64,000 nt of DNA from Bacillus aerolatus. GTDB lineage: Bacteria; Bacillota; Bacilli; Bacillales; Domibacillaceae. Below are positions 35,551 to 46,876 of the stretch, in pieces. Position 1 is the stretch's first letter. Each line of letters opens with the position of its first letter. A model generated the notes under the pieces. The model was given only the letters and a program-made list of their open reading frames with translations. It was not told the origin of the DNA and made no database searches. The DNA lies in assembly GCF_009183655.1 (NCBI RefSeq), contig NZ_WEIO01000006.1, forward strand, positions 124,001 through 188,000, written 5' to 3'. The position numbers and the translations under genes were made by a program.

Positions 35551-35569
35551 GTAAAAGCAAAAAGAACAA

Positions 35570-35735
35570 AAAAGCGAAAGTGGCTCGACAGCCTGCCATA
35601 TGCTTGTCGCCCTAGAGCAGTCGCCTCCTCTTTTCTATAAAGAAGTCGGTCTTTTTTGACTTCATTGAGGAAGGGTTATTTGACCTCGAGGGGCTAGGCG
35701 CTTACGCTTGCCGTAGACCCGTCCCCATTAAGCAA
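35570..35735. repeat. BCR-like intergenic repeat, copy D
   Basis: GCGAAAGTGGCTCGACAGCC, CATATGCTTGTCGCCC, GACTTCATTGAGGAAGGG, TTATTTGACCTCGAGGGGCT, then GGCGCTTACGCTTGCCGTAG. It aligns with the right two thirds of copy B. Confidence 0.72.
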
Positions 35736-35738
35736 CAG

Positions 35739-35765
35739 AAAACCAGCCTGCAGGAGGCTGGTTTT
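35739..35765 (-). terminator. terminator of odhAB
   Basis: AAAACCAGCCT pairs with AGGCTGGTTTT across GCAGG, 7 bp after the odhB stop. Confidence 0.92.
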
Positions 35766-35772
35766 CTTATCT

Positions 35773-37023
35773 TTATCCTTCAAGCAAAAGATCTTCCGGA
35801 TTTTCAATTAAATCTTTCACCATTTTCAAGAATCCTACCGCTTCTTTTCCATCAATGATTCTATGATCATAAGAAAGAGCCACATACATCATTGGACGGT
35901 TTTCCATACGATCTTTATCGATAGCTACAGGGCGCGTTTGAATCGTGTGCATGCCAAGAATACCTACTTGTGTGCCATTCAGGATCGGTGTAGAAAGCAA
36001 CGAGCCGAACACACCGCCATTTGTGATAGTGAATGTGCCTCCTTGAAGGTCGCTTAAAGCCAATTTGTTGTCACGCGCTTTCAAAGCGAGCCCTAAAATA
36101 TCTCCTTCGATTTCAGCAAAGTTTTTACGATCACAGTCACGGACAACAGGTACTACGAGACCTTCATCAGTAGAAACGGCTACACCGATATCATAAAATT
36201 GCTTCAATACAAATTCATTTCCATCAATTTCTGCGTTTACATACGGATATTTTTTCAACGCAGCGACAACTGCTTTCGTAAAGAAAGACATAAATCCTAG
36301 GCGGACATCGTGATCTTCAAAGAATTTGTCTTTTTTACGTTTGCGCAGTTCCATGACCGCTGTCATATCGATTTCATTGAACGTAGTGAGCATTGCTGCT
36401 GTTTGCTGTACTTCTACAAGTCGTTTAGCAATTGTTTGGCGGCGGCGGCTCATTTTTTCACGCACGACCGGCTTGCCATCGTCTTGTTTTGGCGCAGAAG
36501 CTTGAGATGGCTTAATTGCTTGTTGTTGAGGCGCCGTTTGTTTTGGTTCATTTGCAGAATATGAACCTACATCTTGCTTGCGCACTCGGCCCATTGGATC
36601 AACTGTAGGAACCTCATTTAAATCAATGCCTTTTTCACGAGCCAGCTTGCGAGCCGCAGGTGAGGCAATTGGGCGCTGCTTCGTTTCTTCTACTGCCGGT
36701 CCTTCTTGTACTGCTTCTTGTTTCACTTCTTCTTGTTGAAGAGCTTCTTTTGGCGCTTCTTCCGCTGGTGCAGATGCAGCCGCGCTGCCTGCTTCTCCTA
36801 CAATGGCAATTACTTGGCCAACTTCCACTGTATCTCCTTCAGCTGCTTTCAGTTCTTGAATAACGCCGCCTTCTTCGGAAATAACTTCCACGTTTACCTT
36901 ATCTGTTTCAAGTTCAACGATGTATTCTCCTTTTTCTACAACATCTCCAGGCTGCTTCAGCCATTGCGCTATTGTACCTTCAGAGATTGATTCTGCCAAC
37001 TCCGGAACTTTAATTTCAGCCAC
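35773..37023 (-). CDS. odhB: dihydrolipoyllysine succinyltransferase, E2 of 2-oxoglutarate dehydrogenase
   Basis: 416 residues. Lipoyl domain with [10 protein letters not shown] (lipoyl lysine 42), an Ala/Pro/Gln/Glu-rich linker (about 80-115), the E1/E3-binding domain ([16 protein letters not shown]) and the catalytic domain with SYDHRIIDG (His about 387). Transfers succinyl from E1 to CoA in the TCA cycle. Start GTG 37023 after GGAGGA. 118 bp behind odhA. Confidence 0.95.
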   Translation of the reverse strand: MAEIKVPELAESISEGTIAQWLKQPGDVVEKGEYIVELETDKVNVEVISEEGGVIQELKAAEGDTVEVGQVIAIVGEAGSAAASAPAEEAPKEALQQEEVKQEAVQEGPAVEETKQRPIASPAARKLAREKGIDLNEVPTVDPMGRVRKQDVGSYSANEPKQTAPQQQAIKPSQASAPKQDDGKPVVREKMSRRRQTIAKRLVEVQQTAAMLTTFNEIDMTAVMELRKRKKDKFFEDHDVRLGFMSFFTKAVVAALKKYPYVNAEIDGNEFVLKQFYDIGVAVSTDEGLVVPVVRDCDRKNFAEIEGDILGLALKARDNKLALSDLQGGTFTITNGGVFGSLLSTPILNGTQVGILGMHTIQTRPVAIDKDRMENRPMMYVALSYDHRIIDGKEAVGFLKMVKDLIENPEDLLLEG

Positions 37024-37141
37024 TTTCGTGTCCTCCTCTAATGTGCATTCATCTAATCAGTCATTGTTAAAATGAAAGTAATTTATTTGAAAGCTGAACA
37101 GGCCAGGAATAAAACGGCCTGTCCGCTTTTCATCCAGTTTA

Positions 37142-39964
37142 TTATTCTTTCGTAATAGCCGCTTTTAAAATACGCGCCTGTTCTTTTTTATGAACAATCG
37201 CATCCCCTTCAGAAGGGCTGGAGCGGCGGCGGCGGCCAATGTAACGGACGCTTGCTTCTTCAGGCGCCACGTCGCGAAGCCGCGCATCGATATAAGTCCA
37301 CGCACCGAAGTTTTGTGGTTCTTCTTGCAGCCATACAACTTCTTTTACGTGTGGGTATCGGGCTAAAAACTCTTTTATTTCTTCTTTCGGGAATGGATAC
37401 AATTCTTCCACTCTTAAAACATGCAGCCAGTCAAGGGCTTCTGTTTTACTGATTTGTTCAGCTAGATCAATCGCTACTTTACCGCTGCAAAGAACGATTC
37501 TTTCCACTTTTTCCGGATTGCTGCCGAGTCTTGGTTCCTCTACTACCGCTTTAAAAGTACCAGAAGTGAGTTCTGAAGCTTTAGAAGCAGCCAATGGGTG
37601 GCGCAGCAAGCTCTTCGGCGTCATAATAACGAGCGGGCGCACTTCTTCTTTCTGCAAAATAGATGCCTGGCGGCGCAGAATATGGAAATATTGAGCCGTT
37701 GAAGACAAGTTGGCCACCGTCCAGTTATTTTCTGCGGCGTTCTGCAGGAAGCGTTCTAAACGGCCGCTTGAGTGCTCCGGTCCTTGTCCCTCGTAACCAT
37801 GAGGCAAGAGCATAACGAGCCCGGATTTTTGTCCCCACTTCGCCCGGCCGGAAGAAACAAACTGATCAAACATGACTTGTGCCATATTGGCAAAATCACC
37901 GAATTGAGCTTCCCAAAGAACAAGTGTTTCTGGAGAGAATACGTTATAGCCGTATTCAAAACCAACAACAGCTGTTTCCGTCAATGGGCTGTTAATGACA
38001 GTAAAGGATGCATTCGACCCTTCTAAATTATTAAGTGGTACATATTCCGTGCCTGATTTTTCATCATGGAGCACAAGATTGCGGTGAGCAAATGTACCAC
38101 GCTGAGAATCCTGGCCAGTCAAACGAATTGGAGTTCCATTTTTTAAAATAGAAGCAAAAGCAAGTGTTTCCGCATGGCCCCAATCAACTTGTCCATCTTT
38201 TTCAATTACACCTTCGCGGCGTTTTAAAATACGTTCCAGCTTTTTAAAGACGTTCAAATCTTCCGGCCAATTTAGTAGTTCGCTGTTAATTCGGCTTAAA
38301 ACATCAACTTCCACTCCTGTCTCGCTAGTTGGAAGTTCTTTTTCAACGAATTTTGGCGGATTCATAATAATATCCGGGTTTTCATCTTTCTTAGGGACCG
38401 TTTCATACAGATCTTTCAATTTCTTTTCATTGTCTTCATAAAGTTTATTAGCTTCATCCTTCGAAACCACTCCGCGGTTAACGAGCTTTTCCGCATAAAT
38501 TTCCCGGGCTGTCGGATGTTGGTGAACCATTTGATACATCATCGGGTTCGTCGTCATCGGCTCATCCATTTCATTATGTCCGAAACGGCGATAGCCGATT
38601 AAGTCAATCACGAAGTCTTTTCCAAATCGATTGCGGTAATCAACCGCCATGACCGCTGCAGCAATACAAGCTTCCGGATCGTCAGCGTTCACGTGAACGA
38701 TCGGTACTTCAAATCCTTTTGCCAAGTCAGAAGCGTAACGAGTTGAACGGGAATCATAGCTTTCCGTCGTAAATCCAATCATATTATTTGCAATGATATG
38801 AATGGATCCGCCTGTTTGGTAACCAGGAATTCTGCTCATGTTAAATGTCTCACTTACAATGCCTTGTCCAGGGAAAGCAGCATCGCCGTGAATCAAAATC
38901 GCCAGAGCAGACTCTGTATTTTGTTCAGGGTGGCCAGGTTTTGTACGCTTTTCTTGAGCTGCTCTTGTGTAACCGGTCACAATCGGGCTCACCACTTCAA
39001 GGTGGCTCGGGTTGTTAGCAAGCGTTACACGAGTCACATCAGCGTCATCTTTGAAACTGTGATCTGCACCAAGATGGTACTTTACATCACCTGTCCAGCC
39101 ATATGTAGTCATTTTCATAGAGCCTTCAGGAAGCAAATTTTTGCTTGGCGCGTGTTGGAACTCCGCAAAAATCATTTCATATGGCTTACCTAGAGTATGG
39201 GCAAGAACATTTAAACGACCTCTGTGGGCCATCCCGATATTAATCGTTTTTGCACCTCTCTCGGCTGAATGGCTGACGAGTTCATCAAGGAGGGGAACCA
39301 TCGCATCCAGACCTTCGATAGAAAAGCGTTTTTGCCCGACGAACGTCTTGTGGATAAACTTTTCAAAACCTTCCACTTCCGTTAATCGTTTTAACAGCTG
39401 AACTTTTTGCTCATTTGAAAATGTTGGATAATAATTAGTTGATTCAATTTGCTTTCTGAACCATTTTCTTTCTTCTAAATCATGGACTTGGGCTAGTTCA
39501 AAAGCCAGTTTATCTGTGTAGACTTTTTTCAAATGTTGGATTGCATCAAATCCGTCTTTAATATGCGCTGGTGCATCAGGGCATAAATATTGAACAGGGA
39601 CTTTTCTCAGCTCTTCTTCCGTTAAGTTGAATGTGCTTAATTCGATACGGTACGTATCTTTGTTGCGGTCATTCAACGGATTGATATCTGCCGCAAGATG
39701 TCCATACGTACGGATGCTGTCAGCGAGTTTTACTGCGTTAAACAGAACATTCAAGTCATTGCTTGATGCAGGCACAGCTGCCTGGCCGCCTTCTTCATGC
39801 AGCACATCTGCCACAGGCGCTCCCCATTCTTCAAACATTTGTTTCATTTCAGGATCCACTGAATCAGGATTTTCTAAATAGTGCTCGTACAACTCCATTA
39901 CATATCCAAGGTTTGGTCCGGAGAAATGACTCCACGGATTCCCTTGGGCTGTCTGCATTTTCAT
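37142..39964 (-). CDS. odhA: 2-oxoglutarate dehydrogenase E1 component
   Basis: 940 residues, thiamine-diphosphate enzyme. [11 protein letters not shown] near 245, the ThDP GDAAF...QG motif near 355-360 and the C-terminal [12 protein letters not shown] are typical. Decarboxylates 2-oxoglutarate and passes succinyl to OdhB; E3 is shared with other complexes and lies elsewhere. SD GGAGG lies 9-10 nt before the ATG. Confidence 0.95.
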   Translation of the reverse strand: MKMQTAQGNPWSHFSGPNLGYVMELYEHYLENPDSVDPEMKQMFEEWGAPVADVLHEEGGQAAVPASSNDLNVLFNAVKLADSIRTYGHLAADINPLNDRNKDTYRIELSTFNLTEEELRKVPVQYLCPDAPAHIKDGFDAIQHLKKVYTDKLAFELAQVHDLEERKWFRKQIESTNYYPTFSNEQKVQLLKRLTEVEGFEKFIHKTFVGQKRFSIEGLDAMVPLLDELVSHSAERGAKTINIGMAHRGRLNVLAHTLGKPYEMIFAEFQHAPSKNLLPEGSMKMTTYGWTGDVKYHLGADHSFKDDADVTRVTLANNPSHLEVVSPIVTGYTRAAQEKRTKPGHPEQNTESALAILIHGDAAFPGQGIVSETFNMSRIPGYQTGGSIHIIANNMIGFTTESYDSRSTRYASDLAKGFEVPIVHVNADDPEACIAAAVMAVDYRNRFGKDFVIDLIGYRRFGHNEMDEPMTTNPMMYQMVHQHPTAREIYAEKLVNRGVVSKDEANKLYEDNEKKLKDLYETVPKKDENPDIIMNPPKFVEKELPTSETGVEVDVLSRINSELLNWPEDLNVFKKLERILKRREGVIEKDGQVDWGHAETLAFASILKNGTPIRLTGQDSQRGTFAHRNLVLHDEKSGTEYVPLNNLEGSNASFTVINSPLTETAVVGFEYGYNVFSPETLVLWEAQFGDFANMAQVMFDQFVSSGRAKWGQKSGLVMLLPHGYEGQGPEHSSGRLERFLQNAAENNWTVANLSSTAQYFHILRRQASILQKEEVRPLVIMTPKSLLRHPLAASKASELTSGTFKAVVEEPRLGSNPEKVERIVLCSGKVAIDLAEQISKTEALDWLHVLRVEELYPFPKEEIKEFLARYPHVKEVVWLQEEPQNFGAWTYIDARLRDVAPEEASVRYIGRRRRSSPSEGDAIVHKKEQARILKAAITKE

Positions 39965-40424
39965 TCTGAAAAACCTCCAACTATTTCGCCCATTAATTTT
40001 TACTGAAAAATATTTTTATGAGTGTACAATGTCTTAAAATACCACTTTATTCACAATGATACACCCAGATTGAAAATTTATACTGCCTACAAGGACATCT
40101 TACCATTGCAAAGTACTAAGGGGAAGCGTTTGAGCTTATTTTGCTAAATATATTCTACATTTTTCGCCATTAGAATTTGACAAGTGAAATTCATTCTGTT
40201 AATTAGCAAGTTAAATGCCATCTCCCCGCTTGATTCATTGCTTTATATTTATGCCTAAAAGGAGCAGCATCATTTTTCCATGTACCATCTTACTACTCTT
40301 CCTAGAAAAATCCAATGTTTTTTCAAAAAAAATTCACAATTATTATGTAACTCTTCATTTATACATTTTTTCTCTGCTTTATGAGTAAAAATTGCTGTTT
40401 TAACGACTGCGTGCATGCGTTTTT
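39965..40424. other. intergenic region upstream of odhA
   Basis: A/T-rich, about 460 bp. A 77-codon frame at 40270-40503 has no ribosome site and overlaps a terminator, so I do not call it. No operator that I recognise with confidence. Confidence 0.45.
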
Positions 40425-40949
40425 TTAGAGGAAGAGAAGATAGTCTTTGTGACAACAATGAAATAAAAAAAAGCCCGTGAGCTGACTTTTTCCGTCTGCG
40501 CACGGGCTAAAGTGATTAAATAAATTCAAATTAGCTTCTTCTGCCTGACCAAGATAAGCGGCTACCCCGCCAATCTCTACACCATCGATTAATTCTTCTT
40601 TTCTAATCCCCATGACGTCCATACTCATGGCACAAGCAACAATATTGACGCCCATGTCCATAGCGTTTTGCATAAGCTGCTCTAAACTGTCCACGTTTTT
40701 CTTTTCCATGACCTGCCGGATCATTCTTGCTCCCATGCCGCCCATATTCATATTGGAAATAGGCAAGTTTTTAGGACCAGCCGGCATCATTTTAGTGAAC
40801 ATCTTCTCCATAAAGTCTTTTCCTTCCTGAGGCACTTCCTCCTCCCGGCGAAGAATATTCAACCCCCAGAACGTAAAAAACATGGTCACTTTTTTCCCCA
40901 TCGCTGCCGCTCCTGTCGCAATAATAAAGGAAGCAATGGCTTTGTCCAA
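40425..40949 (-). CDS. DsrE/DsrF-like sulfur-carrier family protein (YrkE-like) with run-on C-terminus
   Basis: 174 residues. The first about 148 match YrkE/DsrE-like proteins: SFIIATGAAAMGKKVTMFFTFWGL (in parts), the MTMMxxxM-type loop and the CAMSMDVMGI segment with the conserved cysteine near 105. Relatives stop at about NLFI; here the frame runs on for about 25 residues through the downstream terminator hairpin. It starts 3 bp after the rhodanese-TusA gene. Likely takes part in persulfide transfer. Confidence 0.8.
   Translation of the reverse strand: MDKAIASFIIATGAAAMGKKVTMFFTFWGLNILRREEEVPQEGKDFMEKMFTKMMPAGPKNLPISNMNMGGMGARMIRQVMEKKNVDSLEQLMQNAMDMGVNIVACAMSMDVMGIRKEELIDGVEIGGVAAYLGQAEEANLNLFNHFSPCADGKSQLTGFFLFHCCHKDYLLFL
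40472..40508 (-). terminator. terminator inside the run-on end of the yrkE-like gene
   Basis: AGCCCGTG pairs with CACGGGCT and is followed on the minus strand by TTTTTTTTATTT. It lies within the last 26 codons of the frame. Confidence 0.88.
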
Positions 40950-40952
40950 ATC

Positions 40953-41604
40953 CTAATTGAAAACAACAAGCGTGGCTCCTTTAGTTGTGTTTGCGTCAGC
41001 CGTCTGGGCAGCTGCCCCTTTTTTGACGTACACAGTCGTCGTGCTGCCGGCTGTTTCACTGCTAATATACGTATTTCCGGTGTTGGAGCACCACGCCTTC
41101 ACATCGGGGATGAACCCCGGATCGGCCACTTTTACTTCCAGCACTTCGCCATCCTTCATGCGGTTCATTGTTTGGAACACCTGGCTGATCGGTCCCGGAC
41201 ATTGTAATCCTGAGCAGTTTAATTTCACGTCTGGTTTAACATCCTTTGCCCGTGTTGGCTGGGCAGCCGGAATATTATTATGAGATGACGAAGCTTGCTG
41301 GTAGTCCGCATATGCTCGATAACCGCCTATCACATTAAAAGCCTCAAAGCCATTTTCGCTTAATAATTTAGCGGCTGCTTCCCCGCGCTTGCCTACTTGG
41401 CAGGACACATACACCGGCTTGTCTTTAGGAATTTCGCTAAGACGGTTTATTAATTCTCCAAGCGGAATATTTTTGCTTCCTTCTATATATCCCATCAATC
41501 TTTCTGATTCATCCCTGACATCGATTAGTAATGCTCCACCTTTTACAAGTTGATCTATTTCCTGAACGCCTACTGTTTTTTACTTCTTTAGCTGTTTTAT
41601 TCAT
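40953..41604 (-). pseudogene. rhodanese-TusA fusion protein (YrkF-like), frameshifted near the start
   Basis: ATG 41604 follows GGAGGAC and opens MNKTAKEVK; after an A6 run (41576-41581) the frame is lost. With one A fewer it continues TVGVQEIDQLVKGGALLIDV and on through a rhodanese domain (active-site CQVGKRG) and a TusA-like domain with LQCPGPISQV. Without correction translation could only restart at an internal ATG (41498), losing part of the rhodanese domain. Either a recent mutation or a homopolymer sequencing error. YrkF-type proteins pass sulfane sulfur and are induced by polysulfide. Confidence 0.78.
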
Positions 41605-41629
41605 AAAAAGTCCTCCTTCTTCATTACAC

Positions 41630-41718
41630 ATACAGGGGTATATTTTTATTTAAAAAAATACTTCACTTTTTCTATCTTAATGTGAAAATCACTTTTTTCC
41701 AAATACCCCTTGTAGTAT
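41630..41718 (-). promoter_or_regulatory. candidate CstR operators upstream of the sulfur operon
   Basis: Two ATACCCC-type sites: ATACAGGGGTAT (41630-41641) and ATACCCCTTGTAGTAT (41703-41718). CsoR/CstR repressors bind ATACCCC half sites in inverted pairs. They flank the likely promoter of the frameshifted rhodanese gene. No cstR gene is in the window. Confidence 0.5.
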
Positions 41719-41849
41719 ATTCAACATCTTTCAATACAGTTCGTATGGTACACTATTAAAAAAACAGGTAATCATAATGACGAATACAATGATTCATTTA
41801 GAAAGCATTTGCTGGCTTCGCGAAGAAGTGTCGGCGAATAATATTGACA

Positions 41850-41884
41850 AACAAGGCTGCCTTCTCCGGGCAGCCTTGTTTGTT
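41850..41884 (-). terminator. terminator of the trp operon
   Basis: AACAAGGCTGCC pairs with GGCAGCCTTGTT across CGGAGAA, at the trpA stop. Confidence 0.9.
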
Positions 41885-42668
41885 ATCTTGATTTAACCGT
41901 TGCATGTGGCAGCAGCTGTTTAATGTCTTCTTTTTTTCCTTCGTGAAACAGTTCGACAATTTTACTGCCGACAATCACACCGTCGCAATGCTGTCCGAGC
42001 TCGGCTGCCTGCTCTTTTGAAGAGACACCAAAACCGGCTAACACTGGAACCGCACTTTTCGATTTGATCCGCTCTAAATAAGCAGCTACATCATCTTGGT
42101 AGCTCGTACGGACACCGGTTATGCCTTTTACCGTTACGGCGTAAATAAACCCTTCCGCTCCATCCGTAATTTTCGCCACTCGTTCTTCCGGGCTTGTCAA
42201 GGTGACTAAACGGATCAAGGCAAGGTCGCTCTTTTTCAGCGCTGCGCTCACTTCCACTTCTTCTTCAAGCGGCATGTCAGGAATAATCACTCCTGATACT
42301 CCTGCCTTGCTGCTGTCTTTCGCGAATGCTTCCGCTCCGTATTGAAACACCGGATTTAAATACGTCATAAGCACGATCGGAATCTGGAGTTCATCTTTAT
42401 GGACCGCCAAATATTCCAGCACTCCTTTTAATGTGACGCCTTGTGCAAGCGCCCGTTTGCCGGCTTCTTGAATGACTGGACCGTCTGCGACCGGATCGGA
42501 AAAAGGAATGCCGATTTCTGCCACAGTGACTCCGATTTCCTGCAAATAAAGAAGCTGATCTTTCAAAGCAGCAAGACCGCCGTCTCCAGCCATAATATAA
42601 GATACAAAGGCTTTTTCATTTTTGTCCTGCACGGCTTGAAAAGCTTCTGCCAATTTGTATTTACTCAC
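41883..42668 (-). CDS. trpA: tryptophan synthase alpha subunit
   Basis: 261 residues, TIM barrel. Catalytic Glu 51 in [10 protein letters not shown] and Asp 62; phosphate loop VLAGFGVSS near 210. Cleaves indole-3-glycerol phosphate and channels indole to TrpB. Overlaps trpB by 8 bp. Last gene of the operon. Confidence 0.95.
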   Translation of the reverse strand: MSKYKLAEAFQAVQDKNEKAFVSYIMAGDGGLAALKDQLLYLQEIGVTVAEIGIPFSDPVADGPVIQEAGKRALAQGVTLKGVLEYLAVHKDELQIPIVLMTYLNPVFQYGAEAFAKDSSKAGVSGVIIPDMPLEEEVEVSAALKKSDLALIRLVTLTSPEERVAKITDGAEGFIYAVTVKGITGVRTSYQDDVAAYLERIKSKSAVPVLAGFGVSSKEQAAELGQHCDGVIVGSKIVELFHEGKKEDIKQLLPHATVKSR

Positions 42669-43866
42669 CTTTTTCCCCTCCTAGCCTTTCTTGAATCGCT
42701 TCTACATCTTTGTCGCCCCTGCCTGATAAACAAACAGCGATGCATTCATCTTTGCCCATTGTTTTTGCCAATTTTGCCGCGTAGGCAATTGCATGAGAAC
42801 TTTCCAGTGCAGGAATAATTCCTTCCGACTGCGTCAGTAATTTAAAGCCTTCGAGCGCTTCCTCATCGGTCACAGCTGTATATTTCACACGGCCGATGTC
42901 TTTCAGTAAACTGTGTTCCGGCCCTACGCCCGGATAATCCAAACCGGCTGAAATGGAATGAGCTTCCTGAATTTGACCAGCTTCATCTTGGAGAAGGTAC
43001 ATTTTACTGCCATGAAGCACGCCGACTTTTCCTTTTGTGAGAGAAGCAGCATGCTCATCTGTGTCAATGCCGCTGCCCGCCGCTTCCACGCCGTATAATT
43101 TTACTTCTGTGTCATTGATGAATGGGTAAAACATGCCCATCGCGTTACTGCCGCCGCCGATGCAGGCAACGACTGCTTCTGGAAGTCTGCCTTCTTTTTT
43201 CAGCATCTGCTCTTTCGTTTCAGTTCCGATCACGCTTTGGAAATCACGGACCATTTGCGGGAATGGATGCGGTCCAAGTACAGATCCCATAATATAGTGG
43301 GTATCCTCTACATTTGCCACCCAGTAGCGCAGCGCTTCATTCACAGCATCTTTTAGTGTGCTGCTTCCTTGGCTCACACTTACTACTTTTGCCCCGAGCA
43401 GTTCCATGCGGAATACGTTTAATTTTTGGCGGCGAATATCTTCTGCCCCCATAAAAATGACGCATTCCAGATTAAGCAGTGCACAAACGGTTGCTGTTGC
43501 GACCCCATGCTGACCAGCGCCGGTTTCTGCCACCACTTTCTTTTTCCCCATTCTGACGGCTAAAAGCGCCTGTCCGATCGTGTTATTAATTTTATGAGCT
43601 CCGGTATGGTTCAAATCTTCTCGTTTTAAATAAATTTTCGCCCCGCCCAGCTTTTCAGTTAAATTGCGGGCAAAATAAAGCGGGTTTTCCCGACCGACAT
43701 AGTCCGTTAAATATTCGTTCAATTCCCTTAAGAAGTCCGGATCTTTCATCGCTTCTCCATATGCTTCTTCTAATTCCAAAACGGCTTGCATCAGTGTTTC
43801 TGGGACGTATCTGCCTCCGAATGTGCCGAAATGTCCCCGCTCATCTGGTTGTGTATATGTAGTCAT
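42661..43866 (-). CDS. trpB: tryptophan synthase beta subunit
   Basis: 401 residues. PLP lysine 92 in HTGAHKINN, phosphate-binding GGGSNAMG near 235. Condenses indole with serine. Overlaps trpF by 26 bp and trpA by 8 bp. Confidence 0.96.
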   Translation of the reverse strand: MTTYTQPDERGHFGTFGGRYVPETLMQAVLELEEAYGEAMKDPDFLRELNEYLTDYVGRENPLYFARNLTEKLGGAKIYLKREDLNHTGAHKINNTIGQALLAVRMGKKKVVAETGAGQHGVATATVCALLNLECVIFMGAEDIRRQKLNVFRMELLGAKVVSVSQGSSTLKDAVNEALRYWVANVEDTHYIMGSVLGPHPFPQMVRDFQSVIGTETKEQMLKKEGRLPEAVVACIGGGSNAMGMFYPFINDTEVKLYGVEAAGSGIDTDEHAASLTKGKVGVLHGSKMYLLQDEAGQIQEAHSISAGLDYPGVGPEHSLLKDIGRVKYTAVTDEEALEGFKLLTQSEGIIPALESSHAIAYAAKLAKTMGKDECIAVCLSGRGDKDVEAIQERLGGEKGE

Positions 43867-44485
43867 CCTGTTTTGCTCCCTTCGCTGTTTGAATAAATCG
43901 TTTCATTTTCATTTTATCTTTCATACCGTTCGTTTCTACTCCGCTCGAGACGTCTACAGCAAACGGCTGGACGATTTGGATCGCTTCTTCCACGTTTTCC
44001 GTATTTAGTCCGCCTGCTAAAATGAAGCGTGAGCGGTCAAACGATTCGTTTTGCAGCAAACTCCAGTCAAAAGAAGTGCCGTTGCCGCCCCGATACGGAC
44101 CGATCGGGCTGTCCAGTAAAATAAAATCCGCCGGATAGGCAAGCATATCAGAAAGTGACGCGCCTTTTTGAAAGCTGAACGCTTTAATGACCGGTAAGTG
44201 AATTTGTTTGGCCAGCTCAGGCGGTTCATCGCCGTGCAGTTGAACAACATCTAAAGCCGCCTGATCGGCAATGGCTTTTATTTCTTCAAGAGTCTCATTG
44301 ACAAACACACCGACTTTTAACGGCCCTTCTTTTAAACCATCAGCAATTTTTTCAGCTTGTTCAGCCGTCAATTGCCGCTTGCTTTTAGCAAAAACAAACC
44401 CGATGGCATCCGTACCAATTTGCTTTGCATAAAGAGCCGTATCAAGATCTTGAATGCCGCATATCTTTACTTTCACTTTACTCAC
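43841..44485 (-). CDS. trpF: phosphoribosylanthranilate isomerase
   Basis: 214 residues. Catalytic Cys in VKICGIQ near residue 8 and Asp in [10 protein letters not shown] near 178; KSKRQL binds phosphate. Performs the Amadori step of tryptophan synthesis. One base separates it from trpC. Confidence 0.94.
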   Translation of the reverse strand: MSKVKVKICGIQDLDTALYAKQIGTDAIGFVFAKSKRQLTAEQAEKIADGLKEGPLKVGVFVNETLEEIKAIADQAALDVVQLHGDEPPELAKQIHLPVIKAFSFQKGASLSDMLAYPADFILLDSPIGPYRGGNGTSFDWSLLQNESFDRSRFILAGGLNTENVEEAIQIVQPFAVDVSSGVETNGMKDKMKMKRFIQTAKGAKQDDYIYTTR

Positions 44486-44486
44486 C

Positions 44487-45266
44487 TCACAGACTGATTT
44501 TTAATTCACGGAACGTCTGGGAGATATTAGCGCTTTTCATAAATGTCTCGCCAACTAAAATGCCTTTTGCTCCTGCTTGCTTCACACGTTCCACGTCAGC
44601 CGTCGCTTGAATGCCGCTTTCTGCTATGAAGACTTTTTCCGGATGTAAATAAGCCTTTAACAGCCGCTCGGTAATCCCGAGGTCAACGGTAAAGCTTTTT
44701 AAATCACGGTTATTAATGCCGATCACGTCCGCATTCACTTGAAGAGCTCTTTCCATTTCTTCTTCGTTATGGACTTCAAGTAACACATCAAGTTCCCGTT
44801 CTTTCGCATAGCCATAAAGCAGCTGCAGCTGTTCTTGGTTGAGAGCAGCAGCGATTAGCAAGATCACATCTGCGCCGGCTGCCATCGCCCGGTCAATTTG
44901 AATTTTGTCAATAATAAAGTCTTTGCATAACACCGGCACGCTCACCGTCTGGCGGACGACTTGCAAATCCGCCATCGTACCTTTAAAAAATGGTTCATCT
45001 GTCAAAACTGAAATGGCATCTGCTCCGCTTTCTTCATATTGCTTTGCCTGTTCTACAGGATCGACACCAATATTAATCTCTCCTTTTGAAGGAGAGGCTC
45101 TTTTAATCTCTGAAATAATATTCATTTTGTCAGATTGATAAAAGCGGTCATATAAAGATCTTCTTGACTGTTTTTCTTTCACCCCGTCCGCTTGAAATGT
45201 TCTTTTTAGCCGTTCAACTTCTTCCTGCTTTTTTGCCAAAATTTTATCTAAAATCGTTGTACTCAT
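44487..45266 (-). CDS. trpC: indole-3-glycerol phosphate synthase
   Basis: 259 residues. [13 protein letters not shown] carries the catalytic Lys near 54; LCKDFIID and [10 protein letters not shown] supply Lys and Glu; phosphate site ESGI. Overlaps the trpD part upstream by 4 bp (ATGA-type). Confidence 0.95.
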   Translation of the reverse strand: MSTTILDKILAKKQEEVERLKRTFQADGVKEKQSRRSLYDRFYQSDKMNIISEIKRASPSKGEINIGVDPVEQAKQYEESGADAISVLTDEPFFKGTMADLQVVRQTVSVPVLCKDFIIDKIQIDRAMAAGADVILLIAAALNQEQLQLLYGYAKERELDVLLEVHNEEEMERALQVNADVIGINNRDLKSFTVDLGITERLLKAYLHPEKVFIAESGIQATADVERVKQAGAKGILVGETFMKSANISQTFRELKISL

Positions 45267-46876
45267 ACTGGAATCCCCACTTTCTGCTGCTTTTTCGAAT
45301 AATCGATTAAATAGTGAAGTTTCGATAAAGCCGCGCCTGAATCAATGCTTTCTCTTGCTAATTGAATGCCTTCTTGAATGGTTTTTGCTTTTCCGTTAGC
45401 GAATAGCCCGATTCCTGCATTCAGCAGAACCGTATCACGCGGAGCGCCTTTTTCACCTTCAAGTATTCTTTTTAAAATTTCTGCATTTTCTTTTGCTTCG
45501 CCGCCGCGAATATCATCCAGGCTGTACGTTGGCAATCCCGCTTCTTCTGGGGTAATGATCATTTTTTTCGTTTGGCCTGCTTCCAATAATATTAAATGAT
45601 TTTCGCCTGCAAGAGAAGCTTCGTCCATGTAGCCAGCTCCATTTACGACTACTGCCCGTTTTCTGCCAAGACGATCAAGAACACTTGCCATCATTTCTAG
45701 CATATCGCGGCGGTAAATGCCAAGCAGTTGTGTATCAAGCTGAATCGGATTTGTAAGCGGTCCGATTAAATTAAAGATTGTCGGAATTTTCAAATCGCGG
45801 CGTACCTTCATAATTCGTTTCATTTTTGGATGAACGTGGGGGGCAAACAGAAAAGCAATGCCGTTCTCTTCAAGCAATTCGTCTGTTTCCCCTTCAAGGT
45901 ACTCAAGGGAAATACCCAAATGTTCTAACACATCCGCACTGCCCGTTTTACTAGAAACGCTGCGGTTACCGTGCTTCGCAACTTTCACTCCTGCTCCTGC
46001 CAGCACAAAGGCAGACGTTGTACTGATATTAAAACTTTGAGATCCGTCTCCGCCTGTTCCGCAATTGTCCATCACCCCAGGTAGCTGCTTGCCAGTGCCA
46101 AGGGCGTTTTGGCGCAGCACGTTCACGAGCGAAGCAATTTCATCTACCGTTTCTCCTTTCGCTTTTAAAGCGACAAGAAAAGCAGCAATTTCACTATCTG
46201 TCGCATCCTCCTGCAAAATCTCTTCAATCGCTTCTTTCATTTCAACTTCTTCTAGTGTTTGCTTGTCTGAAAGCTTCATTAAATACTTTTTCATATTTTT
46301 CTCCTTCCGGTACTGGCGGAAAAATTGTTGAATAATATCCGTCCCTGATTTTGTTCCAATCGATTCCGGATGAAACTGCAGTCCGTACACTGGATACTCC
46401 CGGTGGCGAATCGCCATAATCTCTTCATCATCCGCTGAATAAGCGAGCACCTCCAATTTTTGCGGAAGCGTGTCTCCGTCCACGGAAAGTGAATGATACC
46501 GCATAACAGGCACCGGTCCGGCAAGCGCCTGGAACATCCCTTTGCCTTCATGCCGCAGAAGTGAGATTTTCCCGTGTTTGATTGTTTTCGCCGATCTGAT
46601 TTTCGCCCCAAAAGCGGCTGCAATTGCCTGATGCCCGAGGCAAATGCCGAGTATGGGAATACGGTGGAAAAAGCTGCGAACAACTTCTATGCATATGCCT
46701 GCTTCTTCCGGTGTACCGGGACCGGGCGATAACACAATTGCTTCGGGTTCAAGCGATTCAATTTCTTCCAATGTCAGTTCGTCATTGCGGATGACGCGGA
46801 CATTTTTTCCGAGCGATCCGATTTGCTGATACAAGTTATAAGTAAAAGAATCATAGTTATCAATAAGTAAAATCAT
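45263..46876 (-). CDS. trpGD: fused anthranilate synthase glutaminase / anthranilate phosphoribosyltransferase (TrpG-TrpD)
   Basis: 537 residues in one frame. Residues 1 to about 190 are the glutaminase: nucleophile Cys 79 in GICLGHQ and the His-Glu pair in QFHPES near 170. From Met 195 the sequence is a complete TrpD starting MKKYLMKL, with the PRPP loop [14 protein letters not shown]. The join is only about ten residues ([10 protein letters not shown]), and GGAAGGAG lies 6 nt before the Met 195 ATG (46294), i.e. a full ribosome site for free-standing TrpD. TrpG feeds NH3 to TrpE; TrpD adds phosphoribose. Most Bacillus keep the two genes separate. Confidence 0.92.
   Translation of the reverse strand: MILLIDNYDSFTYNLYQQIGSLGKNVRVIRNDELTLEEIESLEPEAIVLSPGPGTPEEAGICIEVVRSFFHRIPILGICLGHQAIAAAFGAKIRSAKTIKHGKISLLRHEGKGMFQALAGPVPVMRYHSLSVDGDTLPQKLEVLAYSADDEEIMAIRHREYPVYGLQFHPESIGTKSGTDIIQQFFRQYRKEKNMKKYLMKLSDKQTLEEVEMKEAIEEILQEDATDSEIAAFLVALKAKGETVDEIASLVNVLRQNALGTGKQLPGVMDNCGTGGDGSQSFNISTTSAFVLAGAGVKVAKHGNRSVSSKTGSADVLEHLGISLEYLEGETDELLEENGIAFLFAPHVHPKMKRIMKVRRDLKIPTIFNLIGPLTNPIQLDTQLLGIYRRDMLEMMASVLDRLGRKRAVVVNGAGYMDEASLAGENHLILLEAGQTKKMIITPEEAGLPTYSLDDIRGGEAKENAEILKRILEGEKGAPRDTVLLNAGIGLFANGKAKTIQEGIQLARESIDSGAALSKLHYLIDYSKKQQKVGIPV

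Noticed and set aside
40270-40503. 77-codon minus-strand frame downstream of the yrkE-like gene
   Set aside because: No ribosome site, unusual composition, and it overlaps the terminator and the run-on end of the gene before it.
41778-41885. Plus-strand ORF starting MTNTMIHLE opposite the trpA terminator
   Set aside because: No convincing SD, and its second half is just the complement of the trpA terminator and 3' end.
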